From assembly GCA_050297855.1 (NCBI GenBank), contig JBNKTC010000008.1:1-64000 (forward strand): DNA of 64,000 bases. The letters are read 5' to 3'. Numbering within the stretch: the first letter of the stretch is position 1; every line of letters begins with the position of its first letter. Source of the DNA: SZUA-545 sp050297855. GTDB lineage: Bacteria; Campylobacterota; Campylobacteria; Campylobacterales; SZUA-545. Under the pieces are notes generated by a model. That model saw only the letters and a program-made list of their open reading frames with translations. It was not told where the DNA came from and did no database searches. The position numbers and the translations under genes are program-made. Positions 50,678-58,060 of this stretch are shown here, piece by piece.

Positions 50678-51019
50678 TTACTGAAAAGGTTTAACGAGGA
50701 TATCGCCTCGGATCGTAGCCTGGCAAGCCAGACGGTATTCGCTTTGTGTCGTGCTCTGGTTGAGTTCCTCGGCCTTCTCTTTTGTGAGAAGTCCCAGTTC
50801 GATGAGTTTACTCACCTCTTTCTCTTCCATGTAGTGGGTCTGTTTTTCGTCAGTCAGTTCTTCGACTTTGACGACACAGCTGCCGCATTCACCCTCTTCG
50901 CACTCTTTTGGGATCATAACACCCCTGGCCGCAGCGACGCGCAGGATCAGTTCCCCGTTTTTCGCTTTGACCAGCCCGTCTTTTTCTTTGCCGAAACCAC
51001 AGAAAATTACGTTTGCCAT
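50678..51019 (-). CDS. [2Fe-2S] ferredoxin, nif-associated (second)
   Basis: 113 residues with cluster ligands Cys40, Cys45, Cys48 and Cys99 (CEEGECGSC and ACQ). An extra helical insert of about 30 residues (55-90) between the third and fourth ligand sets it apart from the first ferredoxin; FdxD-type proteins near nif genes have a similar insert. Cys7 lies outside the cluster set. The ATG at 51019 follows AAAGGAGAG. Confidence 0.88.
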   Translation of the reverse strand: MANVIFCGFGKEKDGLVKAKNGELILRVAAARGVMIPKECEEGECGSCVVKVEELTDEKQTHYMEEKEVSKLIELGLLTKEKAEELNQSTTQSEYRLACQATIRGDILVKPFQ

Positions 51020-51096
51020 TTACTCTCCTTTCTGAATTACCGTTTCCGGTTACCTCACCACACCGGGGTGCAGTGACATCACCGGAAGACGAGCAA

Positions 51097-51483
51097 TTAC
51101 TTCCGGGAGTCCTCTTCCTTGGCTTTGGCCCGCTCTTCTCTGTGACGTTTAAGCCATGCCAGCTCTTCGGCCACTTCGTCGTATTCGCTCTCGTCCACCG
51201 ATTCGATCTCGAATTCGCGGCATCCGAAGATGAACCCCTCTTCGAAGAAGTTCACTTCGTAGACACGGATCGTCTGGAGAAAGTCCCCGATCTTCCGTAC
51301 ATAGCCGATGGCGCCCGGTTCCAGAAGGATGTCACCGTTGTTGGCATAAGGGTAGGTGCCGTCGTTTCGGATCGCCTTGGTCAGACGGACCCGTTCGCCG
51401 ACGCGGAAGACGGGAAGGATCTCATCTTTGGTGGATGCGGATATCATGCCCTCCTGGGCTACGGTCATCTTCTCTTCCATCAT
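51097..51483 (-). CDS. nifZ: Nitrogenase maturation protein NifZ
   Basis: 128 residues. The NifZ domain is seen at about 25-90: FRVGERVRLTKAIRNDGTYP, then a GxIGYVRKIGDFLQ motif and a YEVNFFEEG segment. The C-terminal 35 residues are charged and helical. NifZ helps form the second P-cluster of the MoFe protein. It overlaps nifW by 1 base. An internal Met6 or Met13 may be the true start. Confidence 0.82.
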   Translation of the reverse strand: MMEEKMTVAQEGMISASTKDEILPVFRVGERVRLTKAIRNDGTYPYANNGDILLEPGAIGYVRKIGDFLQTIRVYEVNFFEEGFIFGCREFEIESVDESEYDEVAEELAWLKRHREERAKAKEEDSRK

Positions 51484-51902
51484 CAGGCTCCCGCGCTGAA
51501 GTCGGGGGCAGCGTTAAAGTCCGGTGTCATGCTGTTGCCACAGGTGGCAGAGGTGTTGCAGGAGGAGCAGGAGCTGTTGACTGACTCCACTTCACCCAGC
51601 TCGTCCAGTGTGACACTGATACAGCCGACGGGATTGTCGTACATCCGCCAGATATCCGCGGCACTGGGGTTGTAGCCGTTTTCGAAGTTTTTATAGACGG
51701 TGATCAAGGCGAACTTGTAGAAGTCCAGCAGTTTCTCATCCCCTTCGATATCCATTGCTTTGGTCTTTTCGATCATCTCTCCGAACTTGCGCATTATATG
51801 GAAGCGCTTGACGCTGACAAGGTGCTCGTTGTATTCGATGTCGAAAAACTCGAAATAGTCTTCCGCATCGGTGATTGCGTTGAATTCTTCTAATCGGCTC
51901 AT
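51483..51902 (-). CDS. nifW: Nitrogenase-stabilising protein NifW with Cys-rich tail
   Basis: 139 residues. Residues 1-95 fit NifW: DAEDYFEFFDIEYNEHLV, VKRFHIMRKFGE, and an A-V-Y-K-x-F helix. NifW binds and protects MoFe protein in its assembly. The C-terminal 40 residues are unusual: Cys112, Cys115 and Cys121 (CSSC, then C) in a Ser/Asn-rich stretch, which could bind metal. It overlaps nifZ by 1 base and follows the PII-like gene by 10 bases. Confidence 0.78.
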   Translation of the reverse strand: MSRLEEFNAITDAEDYFEFFDIEYNEHLVSVKRFHIMRKFGEMIEKTKAMDIEGDEKLLDFYKFALITVYKNFENGYNPSAADIWRMYDNPVGCISVTLDELGEVESVNSSCSSCNTSATCGNSMTPDFNAAPDFSAGA

Positions 51903-51912
51903 AACTCTCTCC

Positions 51913-52242
51913 TTATTGCAGCGCGAGTTCGTCGCGCTCGCCGGTCCGGATGCGGTATGCTTCGCTCACATCCAGGACAAAGATTTTTCCGGCTCCGTGT
52001 TCGAGCTGGTGGGCATTTTCCATGATCTGATCAATGGCTAACTGTTTGTAGTGGTCGTCGGAGACGATGATCTCCATCTTGACACTCTCTTTGAGATCCT
52101 CGGGGGTTTTGTGGTGTTTGAGGTTTAGATTGCCCAGCCCCAGAACCTTGGTTACGGTAATACCGTATATCTCATGTTCATATAGTGCATCAATGACTCC
52201 AGCCAGATGCTCTTCATTGATGATTGCTTTGATCATTTTCAT
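51913..52242 (-). CDS. PII-family nitrogen regulatory protein, nif-associated
   Basis: 109 residues. The PII fold is clear from the N-terminal MKMIKAII strand, the VTKVLGLGN start of the T-loop and the C-terminal signature IRTGERDE. The T-loop (about 36-55) is not like GlnB/GlnK: it lacks the Tyr51 that is uridylylated and reads with two His and several Lys residues. So it may sense metabolites without covalent control, as NifI proteins do. It lies between nifW and the flavodoxin gene, and a hairpin separates it from the latter. Confidence 0.82.
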   Translation of the reverse strand: MKMIKAIINEEHLAGVIDALYEHEIYGITVTKVLGLGNLNLKHHKTPEDLKESVKMEIIVSDDHYKQLAIDQIMENAHQLEHGAGKIFVLDVSEAYRIRTGERDELALQ

Positions 52243-52260
52243 GACATTCTCCTACCAAAG

Positions 52261-52278
52261 CCCTACATTTTTGTAGGG
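52261..52278 (-). other. Hairpin between the flavodoxin and PII-like genes
   Basis: CCCTACA and TGTAGGG form a perfect 7-base stem with a TTTT loop (AAAA on the minus strand) in a 37-base gap. There is no T-run after it on the minus strand, so it is more likely a message-stability or partial termination site than a full terminator. Confidence 0.5.
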
Positions 52279-52279
52279 A

Positions 52280-52795
52280 TTACAGGCCCAGTTCGGCCTT
52301 GACTCCTGCAGCCCACTTTTCGACACGTTCGTCGGTGAGGTCTGCCTGATTGACATCATCGATGGGAAGGCCGACGAATTTGCCGTCTTTTTCCGCCAAT
52401 GAAAACTCATATGTAAAGCCGTCTGTCGGGAAAGACCCGACCAGCTTGGCACCACGCTCCGAAAAGAGGTCGTACATCTTGCCCAGAGCACTGACGAAGT
52501 GTTCGCCGTGCGTCTCCTGGTCACCTGCACCGAAGAGGGCGACTGTTTTGCCCGAGAAGTCGACTTCGTCGCTTTCGATCTCGTAAAGGGGATCGACCCA
52601 GTCCCGCTGGGGATCACCCTGGCCCCATGTGGAGGAACCCAGAAGCAGGACGTCATACTCCAGCAGTTGGTCGATATCGTCGTAGTCCTCTTCCATATCG
52701 ATCAGTTCCGCGTCCTCAAAAAGCTCTTCGAGCTTCTCCGCTACTGCCCGTGTTACGCCGCCGCTGCTTCCGAAAAAAATACCGATGTTTGCCAT
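52280..52795 (-). CDS. Long-chain flavodoxin, probable NifF
   Basis: 171 residues, long-chain flavodoxin. The FMN phosphate loop is FGSSGGVTRAV (8-18), and later loops with STWGQGDPQRDW (about 55-66) and GAGDQETHGEHF bind the isoalloxazine ring. In nif clusters such flavodoxins (NifF) give electrons to NifH. A housekeeping FldA role is also possible, since flavodoxin is essential in this phylum. The gap before it (52796-52915) holds a dispersed repeat copy, so it may have its own promoter. Confidence 0.88.
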   Translation of the reverse strand: MANIGIFFGSSGGVTRAVAEKLEELFEDAELIDMEEDYDDIDQLLEYDVLLLGSSTWGQGDPQRDWVDPLYEIESDEVDFSGKTVALFGAGDQETHGEHFVSALGKMYDLFSERGAKLVGSFPTDGFTYEFSLAEKDGKFVGLPIDDVNQADLTDERVEKWAAGVKAELGL

Positions 52796-52849
52796 TATTG
52801 TTTCTCCTTGTGTGTTTGGTTTGGTTTCTGCCCCTTGTGTGGGGCAAGC

Positions 52850-52912
52850 TTTAGTGCCTTAGCGGCGAGCGTAGCCTAGTGGGCTTTGTTCTCGCTTCGC
52901 TGCGAAGTTTTA
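52850..52912 (-). repeat. Dispersed intergenic repeat, copy C
   Basis: On the minus strand, CTACGCTCGCCGCTAAGGCAC matches copy A in 17 of its first 20 bases, and the plus-strand CTCGCTTCGCTGCGAAGT module is identical to one in copy B. It fills most of the 120-base gap between the DUF269 and flavodoxin genes. Confidence 0.55.
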
Positions 52913-52915
52913 GGC

Positions 52916-53371
52916 TCAGTTGGCGTTAGCACATGGTTTGTACTGTTCATAGATCTTGACAGCGGATGCGAGCATCTTGTCACCGTCTTCGATCAGTTTT
53001 TCGATGGTCCGGTAACTGAACCGGTGGGCATCTTTAAAGTACTTGTTGACGATGACGACTTTGTCCGCGATCACCGCGACCCGGCCGAACCCTTCGTGGC
53101 TCATCTCCATGATGACGTTGCACATGACACCCGTCTTGGTCTCGAATGCCAGGGCCAGGGCCTGGTAGATCATCTTGATGTCCCCGATGATCATCTCGTC
53201 GATGTCGGCGATGACCGGGATGTTTTTAAGCTCCTCTTTTGTCTTGACATATTTTTTACTCAAGAGCTCTTCATCGCTGAACTTACTCCAGGTACCGAAC
53301 TGGTCCTGGGCTCTGATCTGGTTGATCAACTGTTTTAAAAACGGGTTTTCTACTGTTGTTGTTTCACTCAT
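52916..53371 (-). CDS. NifX-associated nitrogen fixation protein (DUF269)
   Basis: 151 residues. DUF269 hallmarks are visible: FLKQLINQIRAQDQFGTW (11-28), the MEMSHEGFGRV core (about 108-118), and the DAHRFSYRTIEKL segment. It always accompanies nifX and is thought to aid FeMo-cofactor trafficking, with no proven activity. It shares one base with the nifX stop, so the two are coupled. Confidence 0.88.
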   Translation of the reverse strand: MSETTTVENPFLKQLINQIRAQDQFGTWSKFSDEELLSKKYVKTKEELKNIPVIADIDEMIIGDIKMIYQALALAFETKTGVMCNVIMEMSHEGFGRVAVIADKVVIVNKYFKDAHRFSYRTIEKLIEDGDKMLASAVKIYEQYKPCANAN

Positions 53372-53805
53372 TACGCATTCTCCTTTTCAATGATACGTCT
53401 GATCCAGGGCGGTGGATTGCCCTGGAGCATCGTCACAAGCCGGTCACAGGCATCGCTGATCTTCGTATCGTCTGTGATCTTCATCGGGTGGATACGGTTT
53501 TTGACCACCTTGGCCGCCGCGGTCGGTCCGATGGAGGCGAGGTAGAGGATCCGTACGTCCTTGCCGGCGATGATCTCGGCGATCTGGTCGTTTTTATCCT
53601 GATCACCCGTCAGTTCCTCGTCGTTGATCTTAAGCAGTTCACTCATCTCGTACCCGTCCTTGGATACCTCATAGATGGCGAATTGACCCGATTTTCCAAA
53701 ATGGGCGTCGATCCACTCCATGTCGGTTGTCGCAAATGCTACTTTCATGCCGTTTCCTTTCTTGTCGGTCGATGTGACCTTGATGCTCGTGAATTCGTTA
53801 CCCAT
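53371..53805 (-). CDS. nifX: FeMo-cofactor carrier protein NifX
   Basis: 144 residues. The dinitrogenase iron-molybdenum cofactor-binding fold is seen: MKVAFATTD, an HFG motif (DAHFGKSGQFAIY), and an ILYLASIG strand. NifX holds NifB-co or VK-cluster between NifB, NifEN and NifDK. I chose the ATG at 53805, which overlaps the nifN stop (ATGGGTAA), after AAAGG. Order nifE-nifN-nifX-DUF269 is the common one. Confidence 0.9.
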   Translation of the reverse strand: MGNEFTSIKVTSTDKKGNGMKVAFATTDMEWIDAHFGKSGQFAIYEVSKDGYEMSELLKINDEELTGDQDKNDQIAEIIAGKDVRILYLASIGPTAAAKVVKNRIHPMKITDDTKISDACDRLVTMLQGNPPPWIRRIIEKENA

Positions 53806-55078
53806 GGTGTGTCGCCTTTGTGATGATGTTGGCCGTCTCAAAAAGGAGATAGGCGCTCCCTTCGTAAAGGGAGTCGTTCTTGAGCTGATTCCCCACCTCT
53901 TCGTAGTTGGGGAAGCCCCGGTGCATGTACCCTTTATGGTGACGGTTGGCGATCCGTTCGACGTGGAAGTTCCCGATCAGGATGTCGGCATTGTCCATCA
54001 GGGCTTCCGCATCTTCCAGGTCCCCGACAAACACTTTTTCCGCCTGGATCGTCTCCAGCACTTTGGATTCGTTTGTGGCGATGGCAGCGAGGATCTTGGC
54101 CCCCGCACTGTTTAAAAGCGCACACAGCCCCGCCAGCTGGTCCGGTTCGCCCGTGACGATCATGCGGGCACCCCCGATCGTAAAGTGGGTGTCGAGCATC
54201 GCATCCTGCAGCCGCTGCCTCCACCGCTTGACCGAAGGAAGCGGCTGGATGTGGCGCAGCTCCATCAGGAGCGCCACCAGTTCGTCCGTTTTATCCAGCC
54301 CCATCACATGGTCAAAATGGTGGTGTTTGATCTTGGGGTTCTTTTCCAAAAGTGCTTCGGCGGCGATTTTCATGCTTGCCCCGATGGTGATGACATTGCC
54401 GCAGCGGCCGAGCTGCTTGATCTCCTCGACGGTGATGCCGCCTCCGGCCAGTTTCCCCTGGCCTTCACAGAGATGTCCGTCAAGGGATGTGGAGATGTCG
54501 GGCAGGGCATAGACCTCCAGGCCGAACCCTTCGCAGAACTCCTTAAGCCGTTCCACTTCGATCGGCTGCATGGAGACATTGGGAAGCAGGAGCAGTTTTT
54601 TACTGTCCGCGACTGTTGCGACATCGGTCAGCTGTTCGATCAGTGCCTTGGCCGTCAGGGCCCAGCCGCTCTCCAGTCCCCCCTCGTAATCGGGGGTGTT
54701 GACAAAGACCGTGGGGTAGTCGGTGCGCGATACGGCTCCACGGATATCGTCCCCCTTGGTCTCCGTAAGGCCCGTTGTATGGAGGCCGATGAGGGAGGGT
54801 TTGACCTTCTTGGTAACGTTCTCGATCGCCGTCAGGATCGAGTAGTCCCCGCCGTCCAGGACCGCTGTGATGTCGCTGACGGCGGTGTTTTGGATAGCGA
54901 TGGGTTCGCTGAAGTGTCTGGTAAAGAGCACCTTCGTAAAGCTTGCACACCCCTGAGCCCCGTGCATCAGCGGCAGACAGTCCTTGACACCCAGGTACGC
55001 CAGGGTCGCTCCCATGGGCTGGGAGTGGGCGATCGGGTTGACGTGCAGCGGCTTGTGGGGTTTATGTTGTACGTTCAT
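53798..55078 (-). CDS. nifN: FeMo-cofactor scaffold subunit NifN
   Basis: 426 residues from the chosen start, at the short end for NifN. The nitrogenase component 1 fold begins with VNPIAHSQPMGATLAYLG and then HGAQGCASFTKVLF, as in NifN. With NifE it forms the scaffold on which FeMo-cofactor is completed. I chose the ATG at 55078 (TGATG overlap with nifE) because GGGAGG stands eight bases before it. An in-frame ATG 15 bases upstream lies inside nifE. Confidence 0.94.
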   Translation of the reverse strand: MNVQHKPHKPLHVNPIAHSQPMGATLAYLGVKDCLPLMHGAQGCASFTKVLFTRHFSEPIAIQNTAVSDITAVLDGGDYSILTAIENVTKKVKPSLIGLHTTGLTETKGDDIRGAVSRTDYPTVFVNTPDYEGGLESGWALTAKALIEQLTDVATVADSKKLLLLPNVSMQPIEVERLKEFCEGFGLEVYALPDISTSLDGHLCEGQGKLAGGGITVEEIKQLGRCGNVITIGASMKIAAEALLEKNPKIKHHHFDHVMGLDKTDELVALLMELRHIQPLPSVKRWRQRLQDAMLDTHFTIGGARMIVTGEPDQLAGLCALLNSAGAKILAAIATNESKVLETIQAEKVFVGDLEDAEALMDNADILIGNFHVERIANRHHKGYMHRGFPNYEEVGNQLKNDSLYEGSAYLLFETANIITKATHHG

Positions 55079-56433
55079 CACTCTGCCTCCCACGGCGCCG
55101 GTTTGGCCACGTTTTTAAAGACCGGGTTTTCCATGACGTCCTTGACGTCTTTGGCGAGGTTAAGCAGGCCATCGAAACCGCCGTAGCTGATCTTCTTCTC
55201 CTGGTTGACGTCGATAAAGGCGATCTTTTTCTTGATCGCCGTATAGAGGCTCCGGCCCCCGGCCAGCAGGATGTCGACGCCGAAGTCGTCGATCACCTTC
55301 GCCTGCTCCTGGGCGGGGACTTTCATCAGCACACCGTTCTCCCCCAGGTACTCCCTGGCTTTGGCGATATCCTCTTCGGTCGCTTTACGGATGGAGGTGG
55401 CCACCACTTCGATCCCCATGTCCTGAAGTGCCGAAGCGATGGACCAGGATTTGTTCCCGCCGGTATTAAGAACCGCTTTTTTCCCTCTGAAGGCCTCTTT
55501 GTAAGGAAGGAGCTTTTCCTCCAGTTTTTTATCCTCTTCGTCCAGGACCTCTTTGGCTTTGGCGATCAGCTCGGGGGCACCGAAAGCCTGGGCGATCTCC
55601 ATGATGGCGTTGTAGGTGTCGCGCTTGCCGTAGAAGCTGACGGAGATGTAGGGAATAGCGTACTGCTCCTCCATCTTTCTACAGAAGCTGATCAGGGATT
55701 TGGCACAGACGATGACGTTCAGGCCGGCGCGGTGGGCGGTGCGGATCTTCTCGACCCGGCCGTCACCGCTGAGGGTCGAGAGGACCCGGATACCGATCTT
55801 CTCCAGCAGCGGGATATACTGCCACATATCCCCCGTGACGTTGTACTCCCCGATGAGGTTGATGTCGTATCTGGTCGTGGTTTCGGGCTCTTTGGTCCCG
55901 ACAAGGTGTTCGAGGACATACTCCCCGGCGATGCGCGATCCCAGGTTTTTGCCCCCGACGAATCCCGCGGCGTGGACCGGGACGACGGGAATGCCGTACT
56001 CCTCGGCCTTGTGACTGCATACGGCATCGATGTCATCCCCCACGAGGGCCGTGACACAGGTGGAGTAGACGAAGATCGCTTCGGGGGAGTAGTGCTTCAT
56101 AATATAGTCGATCGATTCGGCCAGCTTCTTATCGCCGCCGAAGATGACGTCGTTGGTCGTCACACCGGTTGTAAAGCCCATCTGGGTCTGGTCGATGCCG
56201 GTGACGCTCGTCTTGGTCTGGCGTGTTTCCCAGCTGGCACCCAGGCAGGTCATGGGGCCGTGGACGAGGTGGACGGCGTCGGCGTAGGGGAAGAGGGAGA
56301 TCTGTGCCCCTTCAAAGGCACATCCGCCTGAAGTGGCACCCGGGGTCGTTTTGTCGCAGCTTGTCTTCTTGGTCTTGTTATGGGAACAGGCGCTTTCATT
56401 CAGCAGCTCTTTGACGTCACTACGGGATAACAT
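55078..56433 (-). CDS. nifE: FeMo-cofactor scaffold subunit NifE
   Basis: 451 residues. NifE markers: an N-terminal SHNKTKKTSCDKTTPGATSGGC segment with Cys, then VHGPMTCLGASWETRQ and the YSTCVTALVGDDID loop with its third cluster Cys. NifEN is a copy of the MoFe protein used to finish FeMo-cofactor. The start at 56433 follows AAAGGAG. A sigma54-type element is 130 bases upstream. It heads the operon nifE-nifN-nifX-DUF269. Confidence 0.95.
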   Translation of the reverse strand: MLSRSDVKELLNESACSHNKTKKTSCDKTTPGATSGGCAFEGAQISLFPYADAVHLVHGPMTCLGASWETRQTKTSVTGIDQTQMGFTTGVTTNDVIFGGDKKLAESIDYIMKHYSPEAIFVYSTCVTALVGDDIDAVCSHKAEEYGIPVVPVHAAGFVGGKNLGSRIAGEYVLEHLVGTKEPETTTRYDINLIGEYNVTGDMWQYIPLLEKIGIRVLSTLSGDGRVEKIRTAHRAGLNVIVCAKSLISFCRKMEEQYAIPYISVSFYGKRDTYNAIMEIAQAFGAPELIAKAKEVLDEEDKKLEEKLLPYKEAFRGKKAVLNTGGNKSWSIASALQDMGIEVVATSIRKATEEDIAKAREYLGENGVLMKVPAQEQAKVIDDFGVDILLAGGRSLYTAIKKKIAFIDVNQEKKISYGGFDGLLNLAKDVKDVMENPVFKNVAKPAPWEAE

Positions 56434-56813
56434 TCGGGTCTCCTTTTGCTAATCATCATAGCACATTATGACTATTATTTATTCATATAATATGATTAAA
56501 ATATATACAAAACCCGGCCGTTTGAACATGCCGGATAAAACTTTAAAATCACTTGTGTAGGGTAATTGCAAGTTGTGTTCTAGTAAGCGGCTATCTGTCG
56601 GTATAATGGCCAACAAAGCCTCTGGTAGAAAGGGAGAAAATTTTTTACCCGCTTTAACGGGGGAGGGGTTTCGGCCTGATATCCCGCCTCCCGATACTTC
56701 GGAGGCCGGTGTGTGTGGCCGTATTACGCTTTTTTTTCAACTACTTTATTGTAAATATACCCTTCTAGATTAATGGATAGTCACAACTGATTTCGAGTGA
56801 GTAAGGAAATACG
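56434..56813. other. 380-base intergenic region between nifE and the GGDEF-like gene
   Basis: The two flanking genes are divergent. It holds the nifE sigma54-type element (56566-56582), an AT-rich stretch near nifE, and a stem-loop at 56686-56706 (GCCTCC with GGAGGC) without a T-run. A 66-codon frame at 56573-56773 has no ribosome site or recognisable content and is not called. I found no clear TGT-N10-ACA NifA site by eye. Confidence 0.6.
56566..56582 (-). promoter_or_regulatory. Sigma54-type -24/-12 promoter of nifE
   Basis: On the minus strand TAGAACACAACTTGCAA has AG and GC ten bases apart and fits GGAAC, N6, TTGC with one change in the -24 core. It shares TAGAAC, N5, TTGCA with the nifU element. 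The leader to the nifE ATG would be about 120 bases. Confidence 0.6.
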
Positions 56814-57179
56814 ATGCTGTATGAAGATACAAAAGCCATATGCGGACTTCTCTCAATGGAGTTCTACCGCTTCAAGAGATATAAGGTACCGGCCTGCCTG
56901 ATTCTTGTCGAGGTGGAGGATTCGCTTTTCCATGAAGTCCTTGCCGGGAAAATACGGCCGACGGACCAATACAAGAAGATCGAGGATAACTTTTATGCGA
57001 TTGTTTACAGTCACGCGGAACTGGATGACGCACGGAACGCATTTTTTAATATCTTTATCGAACTGGATGAGCGCTCCGAAATCTCACGCGTGGCGATCGC
57101 CCAGATACGGGAATCGGATGAAGGCGAATGCAGTGTCGTACAACGGGCCTATGAGGAGCTTACACACAAGGAGCATTAA
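56814..57179 (+). CDS. Short diverged GGDEF-like protein
   Basis: 121 residues. The start (YRFKRYKVPACLILVEVED, about 18-36) looks like the first strand of a GGDEF domain, and the end (SRVAIAQIRESDEGE, then a helix) looks like its last strand. The GGDEF active site is absent, and a middle part seems deleted. It should not make cyclic di-GMP. Function unknown; perhaps a protein-interaction or ligand-binding relic. Start ATG 56814 after AAGGAAAT. It is divergent from nifE. Confidence 0.6.
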   Translation: MLYEDTKAICGLLSMEFYRFKRYKVPACLILVEVEDSLFHEVLAGKIRPTDQYKKIEDNFYAIVYSHAELDDARNAFFNIFIELDERSEISRVAIAQIRESDEGECSVVQRAYEELTHKEH

Positions 57180-57209
57180 TACCGGAAAGCGGACGGTATA
57201 TCCGCAGTA

Positions 57210-57740
57210 TTAGGCAGATTCAAAAGGGGAAGTACGGATGAATTTACCGAGTTCCCTGTCTTTTTGAATCGTCTCGAAACGATCCACAAGACCGTGCATG
57301 GCGATATAGATATCGTCGGCGACAGGCGCGTTGAGGAAGCCGACGGCCAGGCTGAAGTTGGCGATGGCTTCGTCTTTTTGGATGGCATAGGGGAACATGG
57401 AACCGACGAAGATCACTTTTTTTCTCAGTACCGCGCCCTTTGTATCGTGGAGATAGCGGGCACTCTCCTGCATCGTGTCGGTCCCGTGGACGACCAGGAC
57501 GTTGTCATTGGCGGCATCCGCGACGGTCTGGGCCAGGAGTTCGCGGTCTGCATCGGTGAACTGAAGGGAGTCTTTGTTGATGATGGAGATCAGCTCGAAA
57601 TCGATGTTGCCGTAGAAGTGCCGGATGATCTCTTCGATAAAGACGTTCTCTTTCACCACGTCCAGGCTCCCTTTAATGGAGTCGTAGACTTTGTTAAACG
57701 TCCCGCCCGTATTGATGACGGTGATCCTGGTCTGATTCAT
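57210..57740 (-). CDS. One-domain asparaginase-like protein
   Basis: 176 residues. Both threonine-centred motifs of the asparaginase N-terminal domain are present: INTGGTF (about 8-14) and VVHGTDTM (about 80-87). The C-terminal domain of normal 330-residue L-asparaginases is missing, so the protein stops after the first domain. Similar short forms exist in Campylobacterota. Hydrolysis of asparagine or another amide is possible but not assured. I chose the ATG at 57740; one at 57749 is an alternative. Confidence 0.7.
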   Translation of the reverse strand: MNQTRITVINTGGTFNKVYDSIKGSLDVVKENVFIEEIIRHFYGNIDFELISIINKDSLQFTDADRELLAQTVADAANDNVLVVHGTDTMQESARYLHDTKGAVLRKKVIFVGSMFPYAIQKDEAIANFSLAVGFLNAPVADDIYIAMHGLVDRFETIQKDRELGKFIRTSPFESA

Positions 57741-57847
57741 GCTCTGCATACCCTTGTAAAAAGTGGCGGATTTTACCATATTCCGCTCCAAAAACAAATA
57801 CCCGAACGCAAGTTGCATATGGGAAAGAAAATAAAAGCGGAGTGCCG

Positions 57848-58060
57848 ATGTCACAAGAGAGGGTAAATCTATATTGCGAAGGGTGTGACAAGGAGCTGGC
57901 CGTTTCCCGGGAGGATATAAAACGGGTCAGGGCGGAGGATCCGAAAAGCCTGACTTCTGCCGGTGCCGGTACGACACTCCGTTACAGCGGGGGCTGTTTT
58001 TTTAAAAAGACGGCACTGCTTAAACGGGCCGCCGGGGCCGAGCCTACTTCAGGCTCTTGA
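57848..58060 (+). CDS. Hypothetical small Cys protein, 70 residues
   Basis: An N-terminal YCEGC pair and a later single Cys (GGCFF) suggest a metal or redox site, but no family is recognised. The chain is basic in its second half. GCGGAG precedes the ATG at 57848. The 3' end overlaps the convergent TPR lipoprotein gene by 17 bases. It is on its own and could be a false call. Confidence 0.45.
   Translation: MSQERVNLYCEGCDKELAVSREDIKRVRAEDPKSLTSAGAGTTLRYSGGCFFKKTALLKRAAGAEPTSGS

Noticed and set aside
51070..51083. GG-N10-GC on the minus strand ahead of the second ferredoxin gene
   Set aside because: The spacing fits sigma54 but the flanking bases (GGTGA and CTGCA) do not match the GGAAC/TTGC pattern seen at nifE, nifU and flgH, and the site is 14 bases from the nifZ stop.
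56573..56773. 66-codon plus-strand frame between nifE and the GGDEF-like gene
   Set aside because: Overlaps the nifE promoter, has no good ribosome site and no recognisable content.
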